NCBI GenBank assembly: GCA_033675545.1
Contig: JAWDGP010005328.1
Coordinates: 540,921-604,920, forward strand
Origin: Elysia crispata
Taxonomy: Eukaryota > Mollusca > Gastropoda > Plakobranchidae
Direction: 5' to 3'
Length of the DNA: 64,000 nt
The position numbers and the translations under genes were made by a program. The notes beneath the pieces were generated by a model. It was not told where the DNA came from, did no database searches, and was given only the letters and a program-made list of their open reading frames with translations. Positions 1 through 11,225 of the stretch are shown here, piece after piece. Positions within the stretch are counted from its first letter, which is position 1. Every line of letters begins with the position of its first letter.

Positions 1-2
1 CA

Positions 3-1213
3 TTTGGTGATCTAGCAAAGCGTGTCTTTTCAGCATTGCCTCTTTCAGAGATTGTTCACTTTGTTACAGACACTTATGTTCAAAAGTCAATCAAGAATGC
101 AGAACGACTTAGAAGAGGATCTTCAGATGCCAATGCTTGCCTTGTAAGGGGATCAGCTACCAAACTACCACGTGACTGGAAAACGTCCAACGATGACAAC
201 AAAACATCCCTCATCAACCTTCTACTCACCGAATGGGAGTCAGATGATTACGCTGGAAAACTTCAAGGTCGGGAAATCATCTTTGTTAACCAAGAACGGT
301 GTGTGTCACTGAGCAGTAGTGATGGTGCTACACCAGACTGCAGACCTGCAGACCTGTCCAAGAACTGTTCTCCTCACAAGATGAAGCAGGCACGGATTAT
401 CCTTCACAGCATATATGCTTCACGACAAGCCAACTGTGATGCACTTTACGTGAGGTCACCAGACACAGATGTATTCCTGCTTTTGTTCTCCTTCAGCAAA
501 CTCATAGATTAACCGTTGATTTTTGACACAGGTACAGGGAACAAGAGAAGACGAATCAACATAACAAACATAAGTGAGAAGATGGGAAAACCACTGTGTG
601 ATGCCATTTTAGGATTACATGCATTCACAGGATGTGATAGCACAAGCTGCTTTGCAGGCAAAGGGAAGATAAAGGCCCTTACAATGCTTCACAAAGATTC
701 AAAGCTGGTGGATCTGTTTGCCAAGTTCGGCACATCAGAATGCATCACAGACAGTGACATTGCAGAATTGGAAGCTTTTGTATGCAAGCTGTATGGCAAG
801 CCATCATATACCAAATTTGACAAAGTGAGGTAAGACAGCGCTTTAAATCAGGAAGCAGCACTCCCCTGACCAATACAGATGGGATTGACCTCAGCCAAAT
901 GCCACCATGCAGAAAGGTCCTACTATTGCACATTCAGAGAGCAAACTTCCAAACCCAGATCTGGAGGCAAGCATCCAAATCTCACTCAACTTTGCCCAAA
1001 CCTGAAGACAATGGATGGGTGATCGACAGTTCAGGATCTCTTGTCATCCAGTGGTGTGAGGACGACTTTCTCCCCAAAGAACTACTGGACATAATAACAG
1101 AAGACAACTGCAGTGAGAATGAAGACAGCATTGACGATGAAGGAAAATTGTCCGATGCTTCGTCAGACGAAATTATGTCTTCTAAAGACGAGCAAAGTGA
1201 TGATGATTTCTAA
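3..1213 (+). pseudogene. Decayed repetitive protein gene, possible PIN/FEN-type nuclease fold (3' part)
   Basis: The reading frame is open from the window edge and is cut off on the left. It runs to a TAA at 510-512, continues in the same frame (LIFDTGTG, then HAFTGCDSTSCF) to about 830, then shifts frame at 828-835 and continues (PPCRKVLLLHIQRANFQ, IWRQA, WCEDDFLPKELLDI) to a natural acidic C-terminus and TAA at 1211-1213. The segment SPDTDVFLLLF followed by the Gly/Asp-rich GLHAFTGCDS block resembles acidic active-site and helix-turn-helix regions of PIN/FEN-like nucleases. That fold assignment is an inference. I recall similar uncharacterised, highly repeated proteins in molluscs and cnidarians but cannot check this here. 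One stop plus one frameshift indicates a dead copy. I see no terminal repeats inside the window. Confidence 0.6.
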
Positions 1214-1871
1214 ACATGTGTTTCATCTGCATAAAGAGGTATATGTACTTGTTTTTCACCTGTTCATTTCTCCATGTTTGGTCATAGTACTCATAATATG
1301 GATCAATTTGTCAAGATATCTTACGCATTGTCTCTTTGTGACTGATTAACATCTGATTGAACTGAAGAGGTGCCTTTACTTATGCTAAAATGGTGTGTAC
1401 TGAGGTTTATATACATGTGTCTAATAGTGACGAATGACAAAGTCTTCAATGGTAAAAATTTGCAACCCACTTTGAAAAAAAAACTCCCACTTTGGTAGCA
1501 TTTTTTCTTTGCATATTTGTATAGTAGAAATAATCATTTTCACAAATCATATACTGATATAATAATGTCCCTATTCTTTAGCAATTGCAGCTTGTTTAAC
1601 TTGGATCTTAAGCTTTTTAATGTATATGTATCATTAGGTAAGCTTTAGTACACTATCAGCTGCATGTATGTCTGCCATTCATGATGTACATCAAGTTTGG
1701 ATTTTATAATCATTTTTTGGCTAAAATATTACTTTTAGTTTTGCATTGCCATGATAATATTTTAAAATCAGTGTCTAGATATGTTTTTTGAGTAGATTTA
1801 CTAAGGAGCTTTGATTTGATACCAAATTTGTGTAGAATCAGATGGTTAACATTCCTTTTGATTGTGATTTG
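1214..1871. other. Intergenic DNA, no gene seen
   Basis: AT-rich sequence between two decayed elements. It probably includes the 3' flank of the pseudogene that ends at 1213. The only open frames are short and resemble no protein I know. Confidence 0.5.
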
Positions 1872-4490
1872 TTAACCCTACCCCTTATTTTTCAAAGGGG
1901 CGCAACTGCTTATGTTTAAATAGCCATAACTCATCAAAGAAGACACTTTAAATTATGATAACAAGCAGAATTTGTAAGCCCAGGGTCTCAACCATAAGAA
2001 AAACAGTGGTATAAAATTTCCAAGGGGGGGGATGGGGGGTCCCAGTGGCCTTGAGTCTAATTCTTTATTATCTAGTGCTTGTGAATAGACATGGTCTGAT
2101 AGAAGTCTAAATTGATCATTGATACATCAAACAATTTAAAAAGAACTAAACAGTTAAAGTCAGGTTCCTTTTTTTAGATATAACTAAATCTTAGATTGAA
2201 CCCCTCTTTCAAGAAATTAAATCTAGTGATGTGGCTGGGATACTGCTGAGGACAAGGCAGGCTGCATTTGAGAATGTATGCTAAATGTGAACTGTAAATT
2301 CATCTAAATTTATAATGAAGGTACTTGTAGGCTAAAAAAAAACAATTTTGCTTTGATCCCAAATGGATGTAAAATATAGGTATCAACAACAAACCAGAGT
2401 TGTTTCGTCTTTACATAGGATAATGAGTCATTTCATAAATAACATTATATACACATGTTTTCATTCTATTTCAAACAAAATTTTAACTGACTCAATATTT
2501 TAAGCTGGTTTTTCCAGCTCATGATTATTATGTTAAAATTGGAGTGAAGTACTAAAAGTACAAATGAGCATGCTCAAGATTCACATTCTTCTTCCTTTTC
2601 ACGAAGTTTGAGGAGTTTTTGTGAAGTTTTCTTGGATTACTGAGTCTTTCTATCGTAGCTTAGATCTAGATCTAGATTCTGCAAAACTATGAAATCAGGG
2701 AAACACCCACAAAGGCTTTCAACGGCATTAGTATATAAAAGGCTACCTGAAATGAGTGATGAAGAGTATGGAATAGTGTCAGATGATGATTGAGTCTATG
2801 ATGATAAAGAAGCAAAAAGTAGATCTAGTGATTCTCAATCCCATATTAGTGATACAGAGCCTGAAGTAGCAGCAAAAAAGGGGCTGTTGCTCAGTTAGTA
2901 CCAGTAGGAAAAAGTTTCCTGATTGTTCTGTAAATCTATCTTGAGAGAGGGCTAAGGAAACAACTAGACCTAGAAGTGAAGATCTAGATCTAGACTCAGA
3001 GATAGCAGAGCCACAACCAGATAGACTGGAAGTAAACACAGCCATGAAGTACCAGAGGGAGAGCAGTTGAAGAGGGTACAACTGGACATTCTTTTCAATT
3101 TGTTAGACAGGAAACGACTGGGAGTAGTGCTTTCTTCAGCTCTTCAGTGATGAAATAATCAATAATTTACTAAAAAATATCAATGAATATGCAGCAGAAC
3201 ATTGTAGGAAAAATAATCCACCAAGGCGTTTCTCCATCTTTAGCAATTTCAGTCCTGTGATAAGAGATGTTTTCCTTCCTTGCAATTTTATTTGCCATGG
3301 GCCATGCCCCACATCCCAGCATCAAAAGTTATTGGTCTAGAAAGCCTCACAAGTTCACACCTAGGTGTCACCAGATGATGCCCAGAAGAAGGTTGGAGTC
3401 CATCTAGACACACCTTTCTTCATAGCGGTGGAAAAGATGCAGAAAAACAAGAAAAAAATAGTGCCGTGTCTTGACTATCTAGTTCAATATTTTGAGGCTG
3501 CATACTATCCATCTAAAGAATTATCAATAGGTGAAATGGTGATTGGTTTCCATGGTAGATGGAAGAATAAGCAATTCATTGCCAGCAAACCTGCCAAATA
3601 TCATATCAAGACGTTTGGATGATAATGTGAGAGCAGCACTGGTTATTGTTCAAATGTTTTTACCTACTATGGTTCAGATACAGCGTACCACCCTGATCTG
3701 GACAAAGATTGCTCACAGGCCATCAAAGTGTTTGAGAAGCTTCTCCGTCCTTTAGGTAAAGGCCATCATCTCTTTGGCGACTGCTTCTATACCTGAATGC
3801 CACTTCTCCACTACTTAGAAGGCCGAGGCTTTTATAACACAGGAACAGTGGATACCAGAAGGAAGTTTTTTCCTCCGAGCCTAGACATTGCCGCGCATCA
3901 TCATCATGCACAAAAGCAATAATCAGCTTTTAGTGTCCTTTAAACATAAAAAAGCAAAGAAAATCTTAGTAGTTTGACAAATTGAAGAAAAGATCCACAC
4001 AAGATGTGGCAATGTAGAGAAACCTACCTGCATCAATCAATACAATCAATGAATGAATGGATGTGATCGTGCTGATCAGCAAGTGCAATATTATGACATG
4101 CACAAAAGAAAAAGCTACAAATGGTGGGAGGAGATTTTTCACTGGCTGCTGGAGCTGTGTGTTGTCAACACTCAATGCTAGTATTATCTATGACCAAAGC
4201 CATGTCTGGGATGAACACTGCAAAAATCATGTGTTGACTTCAAAGACATGCTTATAAAGGAACTCACAAACATGGTGGCTGAGATGGAGTCATCACCAAA
4301 TGGAAAACTTCCCAACCTGTTGCAGCTGTTGAAAGACTTGTGCAACAAAGCCATTTCATCATGTCAGTGAAAGAGGATAAATTGCTGCATGAGTAGTGGG
4401 CCAGGCAAACGGAAGCGCCAAACCACACTATGTGCAACATGCACAGGAAGGCCAATTTATGAAAAAAAAAAAACTTTCAAGTTGCGGCAC
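1872..4490 (+). mobile_element. Decayed piggyBac-type DNA transposon
   Basis: A TTAA at 1872-1875 is directly followed by CCCTACCCC. TTAA target sites and termini starting CCCT are typical of piggyBac, so this may be the left end. The right end (expected ...GGG then TTAA) was not found, so the right boundary is only where transposase-like sequence stops. The interior holds a broken piggyBac transposase (2752-4480). About 0.9 kb of non-coding DNA separates the putative left end from the protein start, which is long for this family and could mean a nested insertion or a wrong left end. Confidence 0.5.
2752..4480 (+). pseudogene. piggyBac transposase remnant (PGBD-like)
   Basis: The N-terminus is acidic (MSDEEYGIVSDDD) and stops after 13 codons. 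Further fragments appear in several frames: a part resembling the family's LAILFAMGHAPHPS-YWS segment near 3270-3340, the central core (DYLVQYFEAAYYPSKELSI, GEMVIGFHGR, KQFIASKPAKYHIK) at 3365-3622, GYCSNVFTYYG then GKGHHLFGDCFYT at about 3640-3790, and CDRADQQVQYYD near 4060-4100. piggyBac transposases use three Asp residues. The first, expected in a SIDE-type motif, is Gly here (GGT, 3530-3532). The second (3779-3781) and third (4065-4067) are kept. A weak CxxC segment near 4430 may be the remains of the C-terminal zinc module. Many stops and frame changes show it is inactive. Confidence 0.75.
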
Positions 4491-5255
4491 ACAAAACTAA
4501 ACATAGAGGTCTAGTCTAGGTGTAAACTTTTCCTTCTAGTTTTTTTTTGTTTGATAGCAGGCTCTGCAATTAGCAAAATTTTGCAATTTTTTCATTACGG
4601 TGAAACTCTAAATTTTAATTTTGTAGGCCTACACAGCCAATTCAAGCCACAGCATCGCATTTTAGCTTAAAAGCTACACTTTAGTTCTCAACGCTGAGTC
4701 GAGAAGTTCTAACCTCCCTGCGAACTTAGGCGATTCAAACATGGTTACAACTGATGGGGAAAACCTGATGTCATTCATCATTGTCAGGTGACAGGTCGGC
4801 CCCTCCACTGCGGTGGTCGCTTACTGCACACGCTAGAGCAGTGGTTATGCAACAACTTTGTAATACAAAAGAAATTTCCCCATGTTTACATCACAATATC
4901 TCCAAAACTATTCACAGTATAAACATCGTTGTTTTTTTCACAGTTGTATTAAGACCTCATTTAAAAGCCGGTGAAAATTTGGTTCTTCTACATTAATATT
5001 TGTGAGTTTAGTAAACGAGTTGTTTAAGGTGTTATTTTGTCTACGATTATTACCGCTAATTATGACTTGTTACATTTAATTGTTAATTAATAAAAAGCTG
5101 ATCGAATAATTTTCTTTAAATAAATATAAATCAAAACTAGAAAAGCTATATTTTGATGTAGTGCAATTTTTTTTTCGTTGGGAGCGCTAATAGTGTATCT
5201 TTATGCCCGTGAATTTACTTTCTTTACATTTCAGGATTACTAACTTATTGTAAAA
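4491..5255. other. Intergenic or transposon 5' region, no gene seen
   Basis: AT-rich DNA between the piggyBac remnant and the next decayed gene. Part is probably the promoter or leader of the element whose protein remnant starts at 5256. A CGTTGGGAG near 5178 recurs in inverted orientation near 8313, but nine bases are too few to call terminal repeats. Confidence 0.4.
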
Positions 5256-8111
5256 ATGGAGCATTCCATTGAGTCACATACTCGTTGTGTTAACGAACTG
5301 TGTCGCATGTGTGGAAACCTTTGTCGTGTCACTAAGAAACAAAAGAAAAACAATGATCGGGCCCACAAATGTGCACAAATTGTCACAGACATTTTTTTTA
5401 CATATGGTATAGAAGTGAATCAAGAACAAGAGGACACATATTCTAAAAGTATTTGTGGAAAATGATTCACAAAGATTAGAGACATTAAAAGAACAAACAG
5501 CAACACCGTTCTGACACGAGCATAGGAAATTTTTAATATAAACCAAAAAAAATGGTGCTTGTTTAGAGAGACTTCGACGGAAGACTGCACGTTATGCAGT
5601 CACCGCTACAGTCTTGCTGGTGGCTGTATCAAACGTAAAACAACATTGAATACACAAACTTATCAACAACTAGAAACTACAGGAACAGCCAACTCGATCC
5701 ACGATCACCAGGATCAACCAAGCGCTAGTACCAGCAGCAGCTCCAACATCATCACCAACGTCGACACCAGCATGAACATCTGCACCAGTACGGCACAGAA
5801 GATGAAGGCCCAAACATTTCAGATGCACAAAATTATGACATGGAAACAAGCCAGTCACATGCAAAATTCACCTACAATCCTGACATGAGCACATTTTTAA
5901 CAGATGAAACAAACACATGCAATACCATTCCCGATCAAACTGCCTATGCAACATGCATTAGCCTTTCTTCAAACACGAACACTACATGCCAACTTCCTTT
6001 TCTCCCTGTTGCAGAATCAACACCAATCAAATCTACACAGACTAAAGATAGTTCCACATCCCCAATGGTGAAAAATGAAATCACATTTAGCCAGTCACTT
6101 AGCCTCTCATAATACATCCCATTATCCAAAGAAGAAGAACACCTCACTACACATCTAGTTAAAAGAAAACTGAACACAGATCCCAAAAAACAAACAATAT
6201 TTTGCAAGACATCTGGCCAGCCCATGCCACTACATAGAGTAGTGATCCCAAGAAAAAGCACACAGTCAGTTAGAACACCAACAAAGAGGAAAAGAGCTAA
6301 ACTTTTAGACTCACTTAGGACATTTGTGGAGGGGAGACTCACACAGCTCAGCAGACACACAAATAGCTTCAGAATTAAAGAGAATTCCAGTGCATCGCAG
6401 ACAAGACATCACAACAAAGGCTTCAGTCAAACAAAAATTTATAGTTTCACTCCTTCACACACTCGCAATGAAAGAGAAATTGGGTTTTAGTTGGAGACAG
6501 GGTAGAAAACATGCTAATTTGCTGAAACAGGTAGGGATACTTGTAGAGAATGAAAAATCAGTCCGGCAGCTTTCTAGGGAGATAATCTCTAATTCTGTTC
6601 AGGTAGGAAAAAGATTATTTGTTAAAGAAGATACAACAGAATATGAGGTGCCGTATGGTAGGATAAGGGATTTACCTAGGTTTGTGGACAGCTTGCAAGA
6701 TTCATATGATGAACAAAACTTACTCACATGACGGGAGGGGTCTATTCCACAAGATGAGATTTGGGTAAAAATTGGGGGGGGATCACGGAAAAAATTCTTT
6801 AAAATTTACACTACAGATAGCTAACATAACAAAACCAAACGCACGCAATAATACAGTTGTTATAGCCATTGCATCAGTTCGCGACATACATGACAACATG
6901 GTTAGGTTATTGGCAGGTGGCTTGGCTAGTGATCTCAAAGCACTTCAGTCCCATTCTTGGAAAAACAAAAAACTAAAAGTTTTTCTTAATGGTGACTACA
7001 AATTTTTGTGCAAGATGTATGGCCTCTCAGGCCCTCAGGGTACTTATCCATGCCTGTGGTGCCTGATGCCACGACGAGATATGCATGAACCCAGTGGTCA
7101 GTGTCAGCAAAGATCACTGGAAAGCTTACTCGCCGATAATTCTGCTTTTGTCGCAGATTCTTCTGTGAAGAAAGAAGTTTCTAAATTTTAAAATGCTCTT
7201 ACATACACCCCTTTTAAACATAGAGTTAGATAACGTCAGCCCTCCTTACCTTCACATTTTACTAGGCATTGTTTTGAAACACCACAATTGTTAGAGGATG
7301 CTGCACACAGTTTCGACACAGAAATAGCTACACAAAGAAACGAGCACCTGATGTCTTTGGGGCAAAGTTTGAAGAAATATGGCTCAAACTGACGTCAGGT
7401 TCAAGACTTAGAAAACACATTGCAATTCGAGGAGGGCTGTTTAATTTTTAGTGAAACACAATCTGACATTGACAAACATGCACAAAATATACATGAAGTA
7501 GAGCAAACTCTTTCTTCCTTTCCACACAAAGCCCTCACACCAAGATCAGGTCCAGCCACTTCTGCATTAGACACAGTACTCAACAAACATAGAATAACAC
7601 CACAGGCCTATCACAACAGATCTTTCGTAGGTAATCACCGTCACAAATACCTTCAAGCAAAAGTATACACAGACCTTATAGAGACCCTCGTCAATCAAAC
7701 AAAAACAATAACAAACAACCCATTCCTATTGATAAAGCTACCATCATTCAAATAACATTCAACGACCTCAACAACACCTTCAATGCAGTACACAACGCTT
7801 TATCTCACAAAAAACCAATAGATCGCAGCTCTCTATCAGAAATACAAGCAACAATAGACACGTACATGGCAATTTACAGACGCATGTTTCCTCACAAAGT
7901 CAGTCCAAAACAACACTGCATTCCATACATTAAAATGTATACACAAGTTCGGACTAGGCCTTCTCGGAGAGCAGGGGACAGAAAACAGCCACCAAATGAT
8001 ATGAAACACAGAAAAACACTGCGCACATGGAATAACAAACGATCTAAAAAAACTACATCACATTTTAGAAGCACATCTTCAAATCGCCCCTGCTCTCCGA
8101 TGATAAAATAA
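5256..8111 (+). pseudogene. Decayed transposon-type protein of unnamed family with GGDHG block
   Basis: The pieces lie in order on the + strand but in changing frames. They are an N-terminal Cys-rich start (ELCRMCGNLCRVTKK, 5256-5465), a Ser/Thr/Asn-rich linker (5559-6110), a basic block (WRQGRKHANLLKQVG, 6324-6731), a core with GGDHGKNSLKF, KVFLNGDYKFLCKMYGLSGPQG and PCLWC (about 6740-7191), a segment with QAYHNRSFVGNHRHKYL (7420-7755), and a C-terminal part with KQHCIPYIKMY and, in another frame, FGLGLLGEQGTE (about 7760-8111). There is a TGA at 6729-6731, and the run of eight G at 6774-6781 shifts the frame just before GGDHG. I recall this domain order from uncharacterised repeated proteins of marine invertebrates. 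A role as transposase is inferred from repetitiveness and from conserved Asp/His/Cys blocks, not shown. Confidence 0.55.
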
Positions 8112-10032
8112 TAACTGTGATATAATCTCTTCTGTGATGATTATGTACTTTATATTTTATATTTATTCTACATTGTTTATTTTACTAAAATTGGATTAGA
8201 AAATTATGCATGTTGCTGCACAAGTAACAATCGATGTTAAACCATAGAGGGATAGATACTTGAGTTTATTGCGGATATAGGAACAATCAGCTCTAATGTA
8301 AAAAGTTCTTCTCCCAACGCTATAAAGTTTTATGAGTAGAACCATCCTTACCTATTGATTCTTATGTGTGAATATAAAAAAATTTATCGATACCATTAAC
8401 ATCCTATATAATTCTTGATCTTACCTAGTACTAGACTAGAGCTAGATCTAGATCTAGATCGTAAGTATTACTATTTCTATTAGACAGAAATTTTCAACTT
8501 ACACAGTCCGCTTTAAATTTGTTTGAAGTTCTTGGAATGGTCGAGAGTTTAAAATTACTGCATCTAAATTCAAGATTTAAATATATTCAAACTATTTTAG
8601 ATGAGGTAACGAAATAGATTTTGTGGCATGTATATTCTAGAATCCTTTCTGAATACACTTAAGTCCTTCACCATAGACTTGTTTAGTCTGTGGGTTTGGG
8701 TTTACAATCTGTGGGCTGTGGGTGGTTCGTAAACTTTTGCCAGGAATTAAATACTTCGCGGAAAATGGAAAAGGTAAATGTTTTTGCTGTTGTGAATTTA
8801 AAAAATGATAGAAGCAAACTTGATCTATACACCTAGGCATCCAATTTTTTGATAGGCGCCTAATCTTCAGAGCAATTTTCAAAAGAGATCTAATGGACAG
8901 ATCACTTGTTTCGCATTATTTTGAAAATTCTTGAGTTCATTTCACCTTTTTATATATATTTTTCATCGTGCCTTGTAACTATACATCGAGCCGTTGTATG
9001 AACCTCTCTTTTTATTAACTTTATACACTCTCTGATTAACTCTAGATCTATTCAGCAATATATATAATTTCCTCTTGATATTCTTAAATATTTTTTTCAT
9101 TATCTGCTCTGATATACTTTGTAACAAGTCAATCTATCCACACTATCTGTTTCAAAATATGGAAATGGAAAAAGGAAAAAAAAATACCCTCATCTCTTGG
9201 GACTAGCTTGTAAGTGTGGATTCTTCGAAAACCCACCAATAAAACTGCAAAAAACATATATATCAAAGCTTCGTTGTCAAAAAACGATTAGAAAAATATT
9301 GAAGATTTATGGAAAAATGTATGAGAATTAGATAGAATATCTTATGAATTGAGAACCTGGCTATCGGTTTTAGAATGGGGATTGACCTATGCTTTGGAAA
9401 AATAGCGGACATAAAACCTATGATCATTAAAAGATAGATTCAAATGAAGGCAGACATCTGAGTATATAATGACGAGAGGTAGGTGGTATTGTTTGTCGCA
9501 AATCCCTTTAATTATAGTATTCTCCCAACCATAAATCCCATCAAAGCAACGGTTGCAAGGAGAGTTTGTAATGTGATATTTTCCAAAACATGGTATTTGC
9601 GTTTATGGTTGAGGAAAACAGACTGTTAAGTTACGTTGATTATCCTGATCGGCCTCAGATATTATGAGTCATCAACAAGGTCTAAACAGTTTGCGCCTAT
9701 CACAATATAATTATATCTTTGCATTTCGTTTTGAAGAGAGCATGATACCTTGGTCATAAATTTATTTACTGCAAATACTCACTTCTGCACCTTAAGATTC
9801 TTGTTAAAAAAAGTAGGCTTTTTACAAACGAGGCTTCGTCTGTAAGTATGTATAGCAAAATTTTAGGTGAAGGGAAAGCTTTTAAATTTTGTCATTTTCA
9901 TCTTCTATTGTCTTCTATCCAAACTTCTTTATTTCCTTATAAGATTCATTGGAAAACATAAATTATGGTATGTTTGCAAAACCAAAGAGGTTATAATTGT
10001 CATGGTCGGCACATGTAATAAATCATCTATAC
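8112..10032. other. Intergenic DNA, no gene seen
   Basis: AT-rich and without recognisable protein or RNA genes. It contains a short AGATCT array at about 8440-8460 (three overlapping TAGATC units). The same motif occurs near 2660, 2985, 13690, 22165 and 24100. Confidence 0.5.
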
Positions 10033-10037
10033 ATAAC
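10033..10037. repeat. Target-site duplication, left copy (ATAAC)
   Basis: ATAAC directly precedes the TG that opens the 5' LTR. The same five bases directly follow the CA that closes the 3' LTR (19426-19430). A 5-bp duplication fits a retroviral-type DDE integrase. Confidence 0.9.
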
Positions 10038-10502
10038 TGTGAGTGAAGTTCATAAGCAGTGGGGGAATGAAAAGCGAGAATGTATGTGCCTTAGCCTTAG
10101 CCTTAGATTTAGCCTTGGAGCTATAAAAGACGACGAACACGAGGGTTCGCCCTCTTTGCACATAGCATTTTTGTTGAGAAAGACAGGAGATTTTACATCT
10201 GTAAAACTAAATCGGGAGAGGAAAAATTTATACTAAAAAAATTAGCACCCGAACAGAAGAAACTAAAAAGAAACAAAAATTAACAAAATAAAATTATCAA
10301 ATCTCCTAAGTTTCAACATATGAAATTATTATTGACAAAAGTGAAAGGGCAGTTTGTTGCTTCGTCAAAAAAAAAAAAAGAAAGGAAAGAAATTGTGTCC
10401 TAAGTGACGAGCAAAAAAAAAAAAAATTATACTTATTCTGATATCTCATAAAGAAAACGGAACTCATGAACTGAGTTATAAAAAAAAGAAATTATATATA
10501 TG

Positions 10503-10542
<40 letters not shown>

Positions 10543-10928
10543 AGAAGAGAAACTATTATATTCTGAAAAGACAATTTTGTGTAAAGAAAGACAAGTCAAG
10601 AAAAGGGACTATTACAACAAGAACTGGTGTGTGTTTACAAACAAGGATTGGTGTGTGTGAACGAACAAGAACTGGTGTGTGAAAAAAGATCTGGTAGTTG
10701 GAAGCAAGACGTGGAATACAAGGAAAAAAAAAAGAAAAATGTAATTGATAAGATAGAATTTATATAAGAATTAATAGCATAGGTTTAATTTATAATTTTA
10801 CTTTATAGAGATGTTTATTTAGTTTATTAAAATTATTGTTTTGTTTTTGTATTATGTATAAGGGGGGAAATCATTAGAATAAATATTGGAAATCTAAAAT
10901 AGTGTTGGGTTTTTATTTTGTCACATAA

Positions 10929-10963
<35 letters not shown>

Positions 10964-11213
10964 TATAACATAGTTAAAAGAAAATTTATAATGGATTGTA
11001 ATTAATTTATCTTAAGTACAAATAATTTGTTTTATAGAATTTGAGTCCTTTGCAAGGAATTATAATCAAATTTTATAAATTAGAGTAAAATTATATATCC
11101 CTATTAATTATAATATAGTGAGTACATTAGAGAGGGAGTTTAATCTTTTACATGGAGGGGACATGTATAGATAGAAGATAGAAGATACTTTAGCACAAGA
11201 GGAGTATTTTACA
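10038..11213 (+). repeat. 5' LTR of the Gmr1-type element
   Basis: The LTR starts TGTGAGTG and ends TTTTACA. A TATAAAA box lies at 10132-10138, downstream of three CCTTAG units. AATAAA occurs at 10878-10883 and elsewhere, so the polyadenylation site is not fixed by sequence alone. It carries two (TA)n stretches (about 10494-10542 and 10931-10960). The small open frame at 9997-10236 overlaps this repeat and is not a gene. Confidence 0.93.
11146..11163 (+). repeat. Internal copy of the LTR-end/primer-site junction
   Basis: TTTTACATGGAGGGGACA occurs here, inside the LTR, and again exactly at 11207-11224, where it spans the true LTR end and the primer binding site. The 3' LTR carries only the internal copy. 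The two copies are 61 bp apart. This looks like an LTR that was extended by 61 bp through a duplication that carried a former primer site into the LTR (inference). Confidence 0.7.
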
Positions 11214-11225
11214 TGGAGGGGACAC
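11214..11225 (+). promoter_or_regulatory. Primer binding site, apparently for tRNA-Cys
   Basis: TGGAGGGGACAC starts with no gap after the LTR's closing CA. Its complement ends in CCCCTCCA. From memory, animal tRNA-Cys ends GTGCCCCCTCCA, which matches 11 of 12 positions, and tRNA-Cys has the U discriminator base this site requires. The match does not extend past 12 bases, and the tRNA of this species is not in the window. Confidence 0.65.

Noticed and set aside
826-840. GTAAG near 830 as a splice donor instead of a frameshift
   Set aside because: The protein resumes within a few bases in another frame, too close for an intron, and an in-frame stop at 510 already marks the copy as dead.
10038-10236. 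Host gene from the 79-codon frame repeated near 18269
   Set aside because: Both copies sit within the two LTRs and differ by a one-base deletion, so it is LTR sequence and not a gene.
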